Of a DNA stretch of 64,000 nt, positions 26,283-35,236 are shown piece after piece. The notes below the pieces were generated by a model. That model did not search any database, was not told the origin of the DNA, and worked only from the letters and a program-made list of their open reading frames with translations. The DNA is taken from positions 91,377 through 155,376 of the forward strand of contig NZ_JARUIU010000005.1 of assembly GCF_029667115.1 (NCBI RefSeq), given 5' to 3'. This stretch comes from Jeotgalibacillus sp. ET6. Its GTDB lineage: Bacteria; Bacillota; Bacilli; Bacillales; Jeotgalibacillaceae. Both the position numbers and the translations under genes were made by a program. Numbering within the stretch: the first letter of the stretch is position 1; each line of letters opens with the position of its first letter.

Positions 26283-28361
26283 TTATTTTACTCTCATTAA
26301 CCGCAGCGAGTTAAGCACAACAATCAGCGTCGCTCCCATATCTGCAAAAATGGCCATCCACAGTGTCAGCCATCCAGGAATAATCAGAAGCAGTGCGAGC
26401 ACTTTCAAGCCCAAAGCGAATGCGATATTCTGCTTAATAATTTTAAGCGTCTTTCTGCTTAAACTGATCGTTTCAGGCAGCTGGTGAAGATCATCTGCCA
26501 TAAGCGCAATATCAGCTGTCTCTAGCGCTGCATCTGTTCCTGCGCCTCCCATTGCGATGCCTACGTCCGCCATGGCAAGAGCAGGTGCATCGTTTATCCC
26601 GTCTCCCACCATCGCTACTTTTCCGTCATTCTGCTGGATTCTTTTTATAATTTCAAGCTTTTGCTGAGGCATAAGTTCCGCTTCAATTTGCTGGATGCCG
26701 ATCTCTTTCCCTATAGAAGAAGCGGAAAGGGCGTGATCACCAGTCAGCATCACCGTTTTCTTTATGCCTGCCTGATAAAGCTTTTGAACAATCGATCTGC
26801 TTTCTTCGCGAATCGTATCCGAAGCAGCGATGATGCCAAGAACTTGTTCGCCCTGTCCCATCAGCATGACGGTAGAACCATTTTTCCTGAATTCATCTAC
26901 GGTTTCTTTCATTTCTCTTGTCAGTCTTACCTTGTCATCTGCCCGGCTGATCCAGTAAACTTTTCCGTCGATAACTCCCTGAACACCTTTTCCTGTAATG
27001 GACTCAAACTGATCTGCCTCTGCTAAAGGAAGATCTTTTGCTGCTTGAACAATTGCCCGGCCAAGAGGGTGCTGGGAGTAGCGTTCGATTGCTCCTGCAT
27101 ATGATAGCAGCTCATTGGAATCCATTGAAGAAAATGAACGGACATCCCTAACCTCCGGAGTTCCTTTTGTGAGGGTACCGGTTTTATCAAATGCAACAGC
27201 TGTAATCTTACCGGCCGTTTCCAGGTGAACACCACCCTTGATTAGCACCCCTCTTTTTGCTGCATGACCAATTGCTGTCACGATCGCTACAGGAGTGGAT
27301 ATGACGAGTGCGCAAGGACAGCCGACCACTAAAACAGCAAGCCCCCTGTAGATCCATTCCTCCCAAAGTCCGCCGGCTGCTAATGGCGGCACAATAGCCA
27401 CAAGCAAAGCAATCATCATAATGGCAGGTGTATAATATTTTGCAAAACGGTCCACAAAAGCCTGGGATGGGGCTTTCTCTGCCTGCGCCTCTTCAACTAA
27501 ATGAATAATTTTCGCAAGCGTCGTGTCTTCTGCCCATTTTGTAATCCGGACCCTTAGTGCGCCTTCTTCGTTAAGTGTGCCGGCAAATACCTCGTCTCCT
27601 GCTTCTTTTTTCACCGCGACCGATTCACCCGTGATCGCTGATTGATTGACATAGGAAGAACCATTGTCAACCACTCCGTCAAGCGGGATTTTTTGACCGG
27701 GACGAATCATAATGAGTTCTCCTATTTTTGCTTCTTCGACCGGAACCAATCTTTCTTCTCCATCTCTCAGAACCGCTGCCTGCTGCGGGGCAATATCCAT
27801 CAAGGAGCGAATGGAATTTCTTGCTTTATCCATCGAAAACCGTTCAAGCACTTCACTGACAGCAAACAGGAAAACCACAACGGCTCCTTCTCCCCATTCG
27901 CCAATTATTGCTGCACCTATAATCGCAATGGTCATGAGGGTTTTCATATCAAACTCGAACTTAAATAGATTTGTCAGCCCGGTGAGCAGCAAACGCCAGC
28001 CCCCAATTGCAATCGACAGTGCAAATAATAGAACAGCACCGATGCTTTCTTCACCGCTTAAAAATAAAACAAACCAGCCGCTGAGTAAAAAGGGCAGTGA
28101 AAAAACCATCGATTGAACTTCTTTGTTTTTCCAAAAAGGAGCAGGCGGTGCTGCCTTTTCATGTTCATGCCTTACTTTTATACCATCAAAAGCGCCAGCC
28201 TGTTCAAGCTCCATAACACTTGCTTCGCCTTCCACCATAAGCTTTGAAGCGCCAAAATTAAGCTGAACATCCTGTACGGAAGGCAGCTCGCGAATATTTT
28301 TTTCGAATTTCGCAGCGCAATTTGCACAGCTTAATCCCTCCAGCCGATAATGCTGCCGCAT
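26283..28361 (-). CDS. cadA: Heavy-metal P1B-type ATPase (CadA-like)
   Basis: The 692-residue efflux pump has an N-terminal metal-binding domain with SCANC (C12, C15), eight predicted membrane helices, the CPC motif near residue 347 and phosphorylation site DKTGTLTKG near 390. An HP motif (SQHPLGRA) and GDGINDAPALAMADVGIAMG follow. CPC with these features fits Cd2+/Zn2+/Pb2+/Co2+ exporters. It follows a CadC-type repressor gene by 7 bases, with GGAGGGG before the ATG, giving a classical cadCA operon. Confidence 0.92.
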   Translation of the reverse strand: MRQHYRLEGLSCANCAAKFEKNIRELPSVQDVQLNFGASKLMVEGEASVMELEQAGAFDGIKVRHEHEKAAPPAPFWKNKEVQSMVFSLPFLLSGWFVLFLSGEESIGAVLLFALSIAIGGWRLLLTGLTNLFKFEFDMKTLMTIAIIGAAIIGEWGEGAVVVFLFAVSEVLERFSMDKARNSIRSLMDIAPQQAAVLRDGEERLVPVEEAKIGELIMIRPGQKIPLDGVVDNGSSYVNQSAITGESVAVKKEAGDEVFAGTLNEEGALRVRITKWAEDTTLAKIIHLVEEAQAEKAPSQAFVDRFAKYYTPAIMMIALLVAIVPPLAAGGLWEEWIYRGLAVLVVGCPCALVISTPVAIVTAIGHAAKRGVLIKGGVHLETAGKITAVAFDKTGTLTKGTPEVRDVRSFSSMDSNELLSYAGAIERYSQHPLGRAIVQAAKDLPLAEADQFESITGKGVQGVIDGKVYWISRADDKVRLTREMKETVDEFRKNGSTVMLMGQGEQVLGIIAASDTIREESRSIVQKLYQAGIKKTVMLTGDHALSASSIGKEIGIQQIEAELMPQQKLEIIKRIQQNDGKVAMVGDGINDAPALAMADVGIAMGGAGTDAALETADIALMADDLHQLPETISLSRKTLKIIKQNIAFALGLKVLALLLIIPGWLTLWMAIFADMGATLIVVLNSLRLMRVK

Positions 28362-28367
28362 AACGTC

Positions 28368-28751
28368 TCACCCCTCCTGTGAATGAATCAATGCTATTGA
28401 AACAAGCTGGTGAACATGCTCATCTTCAAGCGAATAAAAAACCATTTTCCCTTTTTTGCGGTACTTCGCTAATCCCATATTACGCAGCAGCCTCAGGTGA
28501 TGTGAGGCTGTGGCGGTGGTGGAACCGATGATCGCAGCTACATCACAAACGCAAAGCTCTTCTTCTAATGTCAGCGCATAAGCAATTTTTAAGCGTGTTG
28601 CATCTGAAAGCGCCTTGAAAAGAAGCTCTACACCTTCCACATCGCTTACTCTTGGCTTAATTTTTTCTATCTTTTCTTCGTCATATATAGTTACTTCACA
28701 GGAATCCTGCAAACTTTTATCAGTATTCTTCAACCTAATCACTCTTTTCAT
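28368..28751 (-). CDS. cadC: ArsR/CadC-family metal-responsive repressor
   Basis: The 127-residue winged-helix protein carries ELCVCDVA with C67 and C69 plus an N-terminal C18, the alpha-3N metal site of CadC. A C-terminal DEHVHQLVSIALIH resembles the alpha-5 zinc site. The metal (Cd, Pb, Zn) is expected to release it from DNA. The ATG at 28751 abuts the operator and has no Shine-Dalgarno site. A TTG at 28733 would give an N terminus (MKNTDKSLQDSCEV) more like known CadC and is a real alternative start. Confidence 0.88.
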   Translation of the reverse strand: MKRVIRLKNTDKSLQDSCEVTIYDEEKIEKIKPRVSDVEGVELLFKALSDATRLKIAYALTLEEELCVCDVAAIIGSTTATASHHLRLLRNMGLAKYRKKGKMVFYSLEDEHVHQLVSIALIHSQEG

Positions 28752-28767
28752 TCAAACATTCGTTTGA
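28752..28767. promoter_or_regulatory. Candidate CadC operator
   Basis: TCAAACATTCGTTTGA is an inverted repeat (TCAAAC-N4-GTTTGA) lying between the promoter and the cadC start, where a CadC/ArsR repressor would block transcription. Confidence 0.65.
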
Positions 28768-28779
28768 TTGTTTACTTAT

Positions 28780-28808
28780 AGTTTATGCTTCTCTATTTAG
28801 ATGGTCAA
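28780..28808 (-). promoter_or_regulatory. Sigma-A promoter of cadCA
   Basis: Minus strand TTGACC, 17-base spacer, TAAACT. The start site would be about 22 bases upstream of the first possible cadC ATG. Confidence 0.65.
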
Positions 28809-28903
28809 TCATTTCGTTCAATTTATTTTCTCTTATTTCCCTTACATAACGATGGATTTTGTCGATTAAACAATTATTTCCCCACTTTTATCCGGGTTAT
28901 GGA

Positions 28904-28932
28904 TTGTCACCCACGTGATAATGATTTATACT
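28904..28932 (+). promoter_or_regulatory. Sigma-A promoter of the ribonucleotide reductase operon
   Basis: TTGTCA, 17-base spacer, TATACT. The first NrdR box begins 3 bases after the -10 hexamer. Confidence 0.75.
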
Positions 28933-28934
28933 AA

Positions 28935-28981
28935 TCACTATATTTAGTAACGATTTCTAAACAATACACAATATATAGTAC
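28935..28981 (+). promoter_or_regulatory. Pair of NrdR boxes
   Basis: TCACTATATTTAGTAA (28935-28950) and ACACAATATATAGTAC (28966-28981) each match the NrdR consensus acaCwAtATaTwGtgt well. They are 31 bp apart, three helical turns, as in known NrdR sites. They overlap the expected transcription start, so NrdR should repress the operon when dATP is plentiful. Confidence 0.8.
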
Positions 28982-28989
28982 ATTCCATA

Positions 28990-29150
28990 TGAATAGATGC
29001 CGATAACGGCTTAAAAGGGAATCAGGTGAAAAACCTGAACTGTCCCCGCAACTGTAAGTGCTGAGAGTGTCTGATAATCCACTGTGACTTTATCATGGGA
29101 AGGATCAGATACTGTTTGAAGCATGAGTCAGGAGACCTGTCTATTCAGTA
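28990..29150 (+). ncRNA. Cobalamin riboswitch
   Basis: Conserved elements appear in order: GCCGATAACGGC-type stem, AAAAGGGAA, GGTGAAAAACC, CTGTCCCCGCAACTGTAAG, a variable arm, and the B12 box AGTCAGGAGACCTG (29125-29140). A long stem with a T-run (29170-29260) follows, so ligand binding should cause termination before the nrd genes. The RNA starts about 50 bases after the promoter. Confidence 0.93.
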
Positions 29151-29167
29151 ACGTGCTATCTTCTTCG

Positions 29168-29262
29168 GGAGCTGAGAAGGTAGGATGAGGAACTATGACT
29201 GGGTGTGATCCGCCCTTTTATATTCACATCCTGCCTCCGCTCCCAAGAGTGGATTTTTTTAT
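29168..29262 (+). terminator. Riboswitch-controlled terminator
   Basis: GGGAGCTGAGAAGGTAGGATG can pair with CATCCTGCCTCCGCTCCC, then TTTTTTT at about 29255. It ends 27 bases before the ATG of the reductase gene. Confidence 0.75.
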
Positions 29263-29288
29263 GCTTAAAAATGGACGGAGGATTCATA

Positions 29289-31556
29289 ATGACAACAATT
29301 GAAGCGAGGAATTATCACGATTTACACAATTGGCAGACCGGGCAGCTTGTTGAGTATTTCAACAGTAAGGTAAAGGAATTTTCTTCTCTCAATCCTGAGC
29401 TCGCTGCAGCGAAAATCAGACAGCAGCTTGAGAGCAAGCCTGGTTATTCTCTTCATCAGGCGACAGGATTGATGATTCTTGCTGCTCTTGATCGAATTTC
29501 CATTGAAGAGCCCGACTGGACCTATGTAGCAGCCCGCCTTTATCTGGACCGCCTATATGATCAGGCTGCTAAGTCAAGAGGGTATGCATCTTGGAAGCTT
29601 TATGGCTCATTTAATGACCTGGTTACTTCATTAACAGACAAAGGACTTTACTCTGCTCAGCTTTCACACGCATACAGCCGGGAGGAAATAAAGGAAATTG
29701 GTTCTTTTATTAAGCCGTCTAAAGATCTTTTATTTACATATATCGGCCTCGTCACGCTGTCGGACAGGTACTTAACAAAATCACGCAATAAGGAGGTATT
29801 CGAGCTTCCCCAGGAACGGTTCTTGATTATTGCCATGTCCCTAATGAAAGACGAGCCGAAAGAAAAACGGTTAGCACTGATTAAAGAAGCCTACTGGGCG
29901 TTATCCAACTTATATATGACGGTTGCCACTCCTACTTTATCAAATGCAGGTAAGAGCTATGGCCAGCTCTCGAGCTGCTTTATCGATACGGTTGAAGACG
30001 ATCTGCGCAGCATTTACGATTCCAACACTGATGTGGCGACTCTCAGTAAAAACGGAGGCGGGCTCGGGGTATATCTTGGAAAAATACGATCCCGGGGAAG
30101 CGATATAAAAAGGTTTAAAGGAACTTCTTCCGGCGTAATCCCCTGGATGAAGCAATTGAATAACACAGCAGTCAGCGTGGATCAGCTCGGGCAGCGAAAA
30201 GGAGCGGTTGCGGTTTACCTTGATGTGTGGCATAAAGATATCTTTTCGTTTCTGGATGTGCGATTAAACAACGGAGATGAGCGTTTGCGTACGCATGATT
30301 TATTTACAGGCGTCTGCATTCCGGATTTATTCATGGAGGCTGTGGAGAACCGGGAAGACTGGCATCTTTTTGATCCGCATGAGGTAAAGAGTGTGATGGG
30401 CTTTTCGCTTGAAGACTTCTGGGATGAGCAAAAAGGATCTGGAAGCTTCCGGGAGAGGTACAAACAGTGTACAGAAAACCCTATTTTATCCCGTCGGACA
30501 GTACCGGCAATTGATATTATGAAATCCATTATGATCTCACAGCTTGAGACCGGAACCCCTTATATGTTTTACCGGGATACGGTTAACCGCATGAACCCCA
30601 ACCCGCACGAAGGAATGATCTATTGCAGTAATCTATGTACAGAAATCATGCAAAATATGAGCGCAACAACCGTTACAGAAGAGTTTGTAAAAGACGGATC
30701 GATTATCACTGTAAAAAAACCGGGTGATTTTGTCGTATGTAACTTATCGTCTGTTTCACTTGCCCGTGCAGTGTTAGGAGATGTTCTGGAGCGTTTGATT
30801 CCGATTCAGGTTCGCATGCTTGATAACGTCATTGATCAAAATACACTGCCCGTTCCACAAGCCTTACTGACTAATCAGAAATACCGGAGCATTGGACTTG
30901 GCACCTTTGGCTGGCATCATCTCTTGGCGCGCAAAGGCATTCGCTGGGAAAGCGAAGAAGCAGTCAAGTACTGCGAGGAGCTGTATGAAGACATCGCCTA
31001 TTTAACCGTTAAGGCAAGTATGGAGCTGTCTCAGGAAAAAGGAGCTTATCCGATTTTCAAAGGTTCAGATTGGCAGACAGGTGAGTACTTTGATAAGCGG
31101 GAATACACAGGTGAGCGCTGGATGAACCTTAAAAACAGGATAAAAGAATCCGGTGTCCGAAATGCTTACATGATGGCTGTGGCCCCTAACTCGTCCACCT
31201 CTATCATAGCAGGCTCCACAGCAAGTATTGATCCTATTTTCAGAAAGCAGTACTCCGAAGAGAAAAAAGACTACCGCATTCCTGTAACAGCACCGGATCT
31301 TGGACCGGACACCACCTGGTACTATCAATCTGTTTATTTGATTGACCAGCACTGGAGCATTCGCCAGAACGCAAAGCGCCAGCGCCATATTGACCAGGCC
31401 GTGTCGTTTAACTTGTATGTCCGAAATGACATCAAAGCCAAAGAACTGCTGGACCTGCATCTGCACGCATTTAACGCCGGCTTAAAGACCACATATTATG
31501 TCCGCTCCACTTCAGACACGGATTCAATTGAAGAATGTGAAAGCTGCTCAAGCTAA
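29289..31556 (+). CDS. nrdA: Class I ribonucleoside-diphosphate reductase, alpha subunit
   Basis: This 755-residue subunit reduces ribonucleotides to deoxyribonucleotides. Active-site cysteines are present: SSC near 228, the thiyl-radical Cys in CSNLCTEI near 450, and VVCNLSS near 484. The C-terminal tail carries the shuttle pair CESCSS. The N terminus lacks an ATP-cone (no KRDG-type motif), so allosteric control differs from E. coli NrdA. The ATG at 29289 follows GGAGGATTC; longer frames run into the riboswitch. It is followed after 13 bases by the beta subunit gene. No nrdI is present. Assignment as nrdA rather than nrdE is by size and absence of nrdI. Confidence 0.9.
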   Translation: MTTIEARNYHDLHNWQTGQLVEYFNSKVKEFSSLNPELAAAKIRQQLESKPGYSLHQATGLMILAALDRISIEEPDWTYVAARLYLDRLYDQAAKSRGYASWKLYGSFNDLVTSLTDKGLYSAQLSHAYSREEIKEIGSFIKPSKDLLFTYIGLVTLSDRYLTKSRNKEVFELPQERFLIIAMSLMKDEPKEKRLALIKEAYWALSNLYMTVATPTLSNAGKSYGQLSSCFIDTVEDDLRSIYDSNTDVATLSKNGGGLGVYLGKIRSRGSDIKRFKGTSSGVIPWMKQLNNTAVSVDQLGQRKGAVAVYLDVWHKDIFSFLDVRLNNGDERLRTHDLFTGVCIPDLFMEAVENREDWHLFDPHEVKSVMGFSLEDFWDEQKGSGSFRERYKQCTENPILSRRTVPAIDIMKSIMISQLETGTPYMFYRDTVNRMNPNPHEGMIYCSNLCTEIMQNMSATTVTEEFVKDGSIITVKKPGDFVVCNLSSVSLARAVLGDVLERLIPIQVRMLDNVIDQNTLPVPQALLTNQKYRSIGLGTFGWHHLLARKGIRWESEEAVKYCEELYEDIAYLTVKASMELSQEKGAYPIFKGSDWQTGEYFDKREYTGERWMNLKNRIKESGVRNAYMMAVAPNSSTSIIAGSTASIDPIFRKQYSEEKKDYRIPVTAPDLGPDTTWYYQSVYLIDQHWSIRQNAKRQRHIDQAVSFNLYVRNDIKAKELLDLHLHAFNAGLKTTYYVRSTSDTDSIEECESCSS

Positions 31557-31569
31557 GGAGGAATAGTGT

Positions 31570-32613
31570 ATGACAGTACTACAAAAAAGACTGTTAACGG
31601 ATTCGGATGCACCTAACCGTTCTACGGGTTTAATCAACGGTAAAAGTTCAAACATTTTAAATTGGGATGACGTCCGCTATTCTTGGGCTTACCCTAAATA
31701 TAAAACAATGCTTTCTAATTTCTGGACACCCTTTGAAATCAATATGGGAAACGACATCAAACAGTTTCCAGGGCTTTCTGAAGCAGAACAGAACGCCTTT
31801 TTAAAGATTATTGGACTGCTTGCCCTGCTTGACAGCATTCAATCGGATTATGCAGGAAAAGTGGCTGATTACCTGACAGACTCCTCTCTGAATGCCTTGA
31901 TGATCATGCTTGCGCAGCAGGAAGTGATTCACAACCACTCCTATTCATATGTTCTTTCGAGCCTTGTTTCGCAGCAGCAGCAAAATGAAGTATTTGATTA
32001 CTGGAGAACAGAGACAACCCTGCAGGAACGAAATGACTTTGTCACGAACGGCTATAAAGCCTTTGCCCAAGAACCAACCGTCCGTCATTTTGCACAATCC
32101 ATCGTGTACGATGTTATTTTAGAAGGACTGTTCTTTTACTCGGGATTTGCTTTTTTCTACAATCTTGCTCGAAATCAAAAAATGGTTTCAACTTCAACCA
32201 TGATTAACTACATTAACCGGGACGAACAGATTCACGTAGGACTCTTTGAAAAAATCTATAAAGAGCTGCTTCATGAGCATCCTGAAATTAATACGGACGC
32301 TCACCATGACTTCGTTATCAGCACATTTCGAAAAGGAGCAGAACTAGAAATTGCATGGGGCAGGGAAGTAATCGGAAATCAATTTGACGGCATTACCATG
32401 TCTGAGCTTGAGCAGTATATTCAGTACATGGCAAACAAGCGCTGCAACCAGCTTGGACACGGCCGCGACGTTTTTCCGGACGCCCCCGTAAAAAACCCGC
32501 TTCGCTGGATCATTGCTTATCAGGAAGTCGATCAGGGCAAAACGGATTTCTTTGAACAAAAGTCCAGACAATATACCAAAACCTCTGATGCGAACGGATT
32601 TGATGATTTATAG
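31570..32613 (+). CDS. nrdB: Class I ribonucleotide reductase, beta (radical) subunit
   Basis: The 347-residue ferritin-like subunit keeps all expected metal and radical residues: LLDSIQS (first Asp), QQEVIHNHSYSYV (Glu, His and the radical Tyr), LEGLFFYSGFAFF (Glu) and NRDEQIHVGLF (Glu, His). It is thus a normal Tyr-radical, dimetal subunit that needs oxygen. AAGGAGGAATAG precedes the ATG. It shares the NrdR and cobalamin control of the alpha gene. Confidence 0.9.
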   Translation: MTVLQKRLLTDSDAPNRSTGLINGKSSNILNWDDVRYSWAYPKYKTMLSNFWTPFEINMGNDIKQFPGLSEAEQNAFLKIIGLLALLDSIQSDYAGKVADYLTDSSLNALMIMLAQQEVIHNHSYSYVLSSLVSQQQQNEVFDYWRTETTLQERNDFVTNGYKAFAQEPTVRHFAQSIVYDVILEGLFFYSGFAFFYNLARNQKMVSTSTMINYINRDEQIHVGLFEKIYKELLHEHPEINTDAHHDFVISTFRKGAELEIAWGREVIGNQFDGITMSELEQYIQYMANKRCNQLGHGRDVFPDAPVKNPLRWIIAYQEVDQGKTDFFEQKSRQYTKTSDANGFDDL

Positions 32614-32639
32614 AGGATATAAATGAGGGTGGAACATAA

Positions 32640-32814
32640 ATAGAAATTGTCAGACAATAGAGGCAATATAGGTCATTCATATGAGGTAAACGAAGCGGAA
32701 GGTAGCGACTCCCTGCCGGAGATGACGGCAAGCTGAGACTTTACAGGCATGGCCCTGAAAAGGCTAAGTGCCGCCCTGCGGAAAACGTCCGCCTGAAGCG
32801 CAGTGAACCGCTGA
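32640..32814. repeat. Dispersed repeat B, inverted copy
   Basis: Reading the complement gives the repeat B order: CGGTTCACTGCGCTTCAGG, GTCTCAGCTTGCCGTCAT, GGAGTCGCTACCTTCCGCTT, then TTTACCTCATATG. It is directly joined to the terminator hairpin at 32815-32850, as other copies are. Confidence 0.75.
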
Positions 32815-32850
32815 ATGAGCCTGAGACATTTGTCTCAGGCTCATTTTTTA
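32815..32850 (+). terminator. Terminator downstream of nrdB
   Basis: ATGAGCCTGAGACA and TGTCTCAGGCTCAT with a two-base loop, followed by TTTTTTA. Its 3' arm includes the stop codon of the small minus-strand gene at 32841. Confidence 0.85.
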
Positions 32851-33017
32851 TTTCGTCTTTCCTCCATCAGCATTTTTTCAATTCGGTCAAGCTGGTCATT
32901 TTGTCTGGTTCTTCTTCTCCTTGATTCTCTTAGAAAGGATACAAAAAAGAACAAAGTTCCTCCAAAGAAAATCAGCATAAGGATTTGAAAAATAATGTCT
33001 CCTCCGTTAATACTCAT
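32841..33017 (-). CDS. Small membrane protein, DUF4083-like
   Basis: This 58-residue protein has an N-terminal membrane helix (IIFQILMLIFFGGTLFFFVSFL), a basic RESRRRRTRQND linker and the C-terminal QLDRIEKMLMEERR, the layout of DUF4083 proteins. Function is unknown. AAAGGAGAGG precedes the ATG. It is next to, and oriented like, the DUF1002 gene's opposite neighbour, so it is probably monocistronic. The stop lies within the nrdB terminator. Confidence 0.65.
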   Translation of the reverse strand: MSINGGDIIFQILMLIFFGGTLFFFVSFLRESRRRRTRQNDQLDRIEKMLMEERRNKK

Positions 33018-33048
33018 TAACCTTCCTCTCCTTTAGCTAATAAGAATG

Positions 33049-33075
33049 AAAGCAGAGAGATTCCCTCTCTGCTTC
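33049..33075 (-). terminator. Terminator of the DUF1002 gene
   Basis: AAGCAGAGAGGG and CTCTCTGCTT pair around a short loop, followed by TCATTCTTATT on the minus strand. Confidence 0.7.
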
Positions 33076-33081
33076 AGCTTG

Positions 33082-34017
33082 TTAATTTGTGGATTCATCT
33101 TCCGTGCTGCTGCCAAAAATTCCGGAAATCGCATCTACAATTCCCTGGAAAAAATCTTTGACGCCCTGCCAGAACCCTTCATCGTTTACTACTTCACCAA
33201 GTTTTTCCTGTATGGTATCAGAAAGCTTGCCGAGCTGTTCAGAAACATTATCAAAATTAATATTCAGGTTTCTCATTTGTTCAAATAAATCCGTTAACCG
33301 CTGGCGGTCTTCTTCACTTAAGTTAATATTTAAATTGGCGAGCTGTTCTTCAACGATTGCCTCTACCTCTTCCCGGGTTGCAGGGTTCTGGTCGGCAATA
33401 GCCTGTTTGATGTCAGCCAGAAGCTCACTTACTTTTTCTTCTTCAATTCCTTCTTCATTCGCAAGATCTGTCGCCAGATTCAATTCATCATTGGCCACTT
33501 CCAGCCGTTCCGTATCAAGCTCTTCTCCACTTACTTCATATGCTTTATAAATTCCTGTCAAAGCGGAGTGCCCACTTACCTTTACAGGTGAAGCGACTTC
33601 TACTGTTGCATTTTCTATTCCTGCTGTTAATAGAGCATTGGCATACATGGTGTCGGTTACCTGTGTAATATTCTCAGGATTGACCCGTTCAATCACAAGT
33701 CCTTCTCCCTCTTCTTCCCGTGTAATTTTCGCAGAAGAATACATGCGTGCATTGCGGTCTTCTCCGTCAATATAGCGAACTAAATCTTCCCCTGTCACGA
33801 CTACTTCTTCTACCATTTCAGGATCCGTTACTCCGAGCATTTTTCTTACTTCTTCCTTTTGAGTATCAGACAGAGTTCCCCCAAGAACCAGAATAGGCAA
33901 TCCGAATTTTTCATTTATCCCTTCATCCCCGTTTCCGTCAGATGCAGATGCGCCGCCAAGGCCGACCTGCAGCGATAAGATCAAGGCAATACTTAAACCG
34001 GTCAAGCGTTTTAACAT
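33082..34017 (-). CDS. DUF1002 family secreted protein (YpuA-like)
   Basis: The 311-residue protein has a signal peptide (LTGLSIALILSLQVGLGGASA) and then a YpuA/DUF1002 domain (~35-220, with LGGTLSDTQKEEVRKMLGV and YSSAKITRE). The C-terminal ~90 residues are amphipathic helices, possibly coiled coil, and end with a Ser/Thr/acidic tail. It should be exported, as no lipobox is present. Function is unknown; in B. subtilis ypuA responds to envelope stress. Confidence 0.85.
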   Translation of the reverse strand: MLKRLTGLSIALILSLQVGLGGASASDGNGDEGINEKFGLPILVLGGTLSDTQKEEVRKMLGVTDPEMVEEVVVTGEDLVRYIDGEDRNARMYSSAKITREEEGEGLVIERVNPENITQVTDTMYANALLTAGIENATVEVASPVKVSGHSALTGIYKAYEVSGEELDTERLEVANDELNLATDLANEEGIEEEKVSELLADIKQAIADQNPATREEVEAIVEEQLANLNINLSEEDRQRLTDLFEQMRNLNINFDNVSEQLGKLSDTIQEKLGEVVNDEGFWQGVKDFFQGIVDAISGIFGSSTEDESTN

Positions 34018-34224
34018 GATATGTGCTCCTTTTCTAATAAACTCTTTTTATATTGCGTCCAAGCAGAACTTTTTTGTTCTCCATGTATAAGACGGTTCTT
34101 TCGTTCAAAAAGTTTCAATTAGTTCACATTAATTTATCCGGTTGATCGTAAATTCATATTTTTTAGATTAATAGAAGAATCTCCTATATGATATACATAC
34201 ATACTAAATTGATGGAGGGATACA

Positions 34225-35142
34225 ATGAAAATATTAATGGCAGGTGCAGGAGCAATCGGAGGATATTTTGGCGCCAGACTGGCTGAAAAAGGAGAAGATA
34301 TCACGTTTTTAGTTCGGGACAACCGAAAGCAGCAATTAATGAAAACAGGCTTAAATGTGGAAAGTGTTCACGGAGATGTAAGCCTGACCCCCACTCTGCT
34401 GACTGCAGGAGAAAAAAGCGGTCCATATGATGTGATTATCATTTCAACAAAGTCTTATCAACTTGAGGGCGTCATGGAAGATCTTAAGCCTTATGCTGAT
34501 GGAAAGACTATGATTCTTCCTCTTTTAAACGGCATCGCGCATATTGATAAGCTTGTTCAGGTGTTTGGGGAAGAGGCTGTGATCGGCGGATTATGCTTTA
34601 TCGAAACCACATTAAATTCGGAAGGTGCGATTGTACAGACCAGTCCGATCCATGATTTGAAATTTGGAGAGCGCAGCGGTGAAAAAACCGAACGAATCAC
34701 ACGCCTCGAGGACGCTTTCAGCGGGACAAAAGCAAATATGTCCATGAGCAGCAAGATTAATCAGGATATGTGGCACAAGTATTCATTTATTACCGCTATG
34801 TCCGGCGTGACCACTCTTATGCGTTCTGCCATTGGCCCAATACGGGAACTAGAATACGGCAGCAACACCATTCAAACCCTGCTTGAGGAAATTTATACTG
34901 TAATGGTTAAATTGGAAGCCCCTGTCGCGGAAGGTCTGCCGGAAATGCAATTCAAGAAAATGCTTGAGATGGGATATGGCATGAAATCATCCATGCAGCG
35001 GGATATGGAAAAATCAAGCATGACAGAAGTGGATCATCTGCAGGGCTACCTGCTTCAAAAGGCAGCTCAGCTGAATTTAACTGTTCCTTTATTAAGGGCA
35101 GTATTTACAAACGTAAAACTATATGAAGAACAGCTTAAGTAG
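34225..35142 (+). CDS. panE: Ketopantoate reductase family protein (2-dehydropantoate 2-reductase)
   Basis: This 305-residue NADPH enzyme has an N-terminal GAGAIGGYFGARLAEKG Rossmann motif, STKSYQLE, and SKINQDMWHKYSFITAMSGVTTLMR with the active-site Lys, all typical of ApbA/PanE. It would reduce ketopantoate to pantoate in coenzyme A synthesis. It is not clustered with panBCD, and such paralogues may act on other 2-keto acids. GGAGGG precedes the ATG. The next gene is a redox regulator in the same orientation, 95 bases on. Confidence 0.8.
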   Translation: MKILMAGAGAIGGYFGARLAEKGEDITFLVRDNRKQQLMKTGLNVESVHGDVSLTPTLLTAGEKSGPYDVIIISTKSYQLEGVMEDLKPYADGKTMILPLLNGIAHIDKLVQVFGEEAVIGGLCFIETTLNSEGAIVQTSPIHDLKFGERSGEKTERITRLEDAFSGTKANMSMSSKINQDMWHKYSFITAMSGVTTLMRSAIGPIRELEYGSNTIQTLLEEIYTVMVKLEAPVAEGLPEMQFKKMLEMGYGMKSSMQRDMEKSSMTEVDHLQGYLLQKAAQLNLTVPLLRAVFTNVKLYEEQLK

Positions 35143-35173
35143 CTTTTCACGAAAAAAACCTGTATAATTGTTC

Positions 35174-35192
35174 AAAGTAACTTTAAGTAACT
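35174..35192. promoter_or_regulatory. Candidate operator in front of the YodB-like gene
   Basis: AAAGTAACTTTAAGTAACT contains two AAGTAACT repeats. The same AGTAACT/AGTTACT element occurs as AGTTAC-N5-GTAACT in front of yceI (38622-38638). It lies just downstream of a TATAAT box (35163-35168). Confidence 0.45.
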
Positions 35193-35236
35193 CTTTTGGT
35201 TTTACACTGCTTAATGGAATGAAGGAGGAGATGCGT

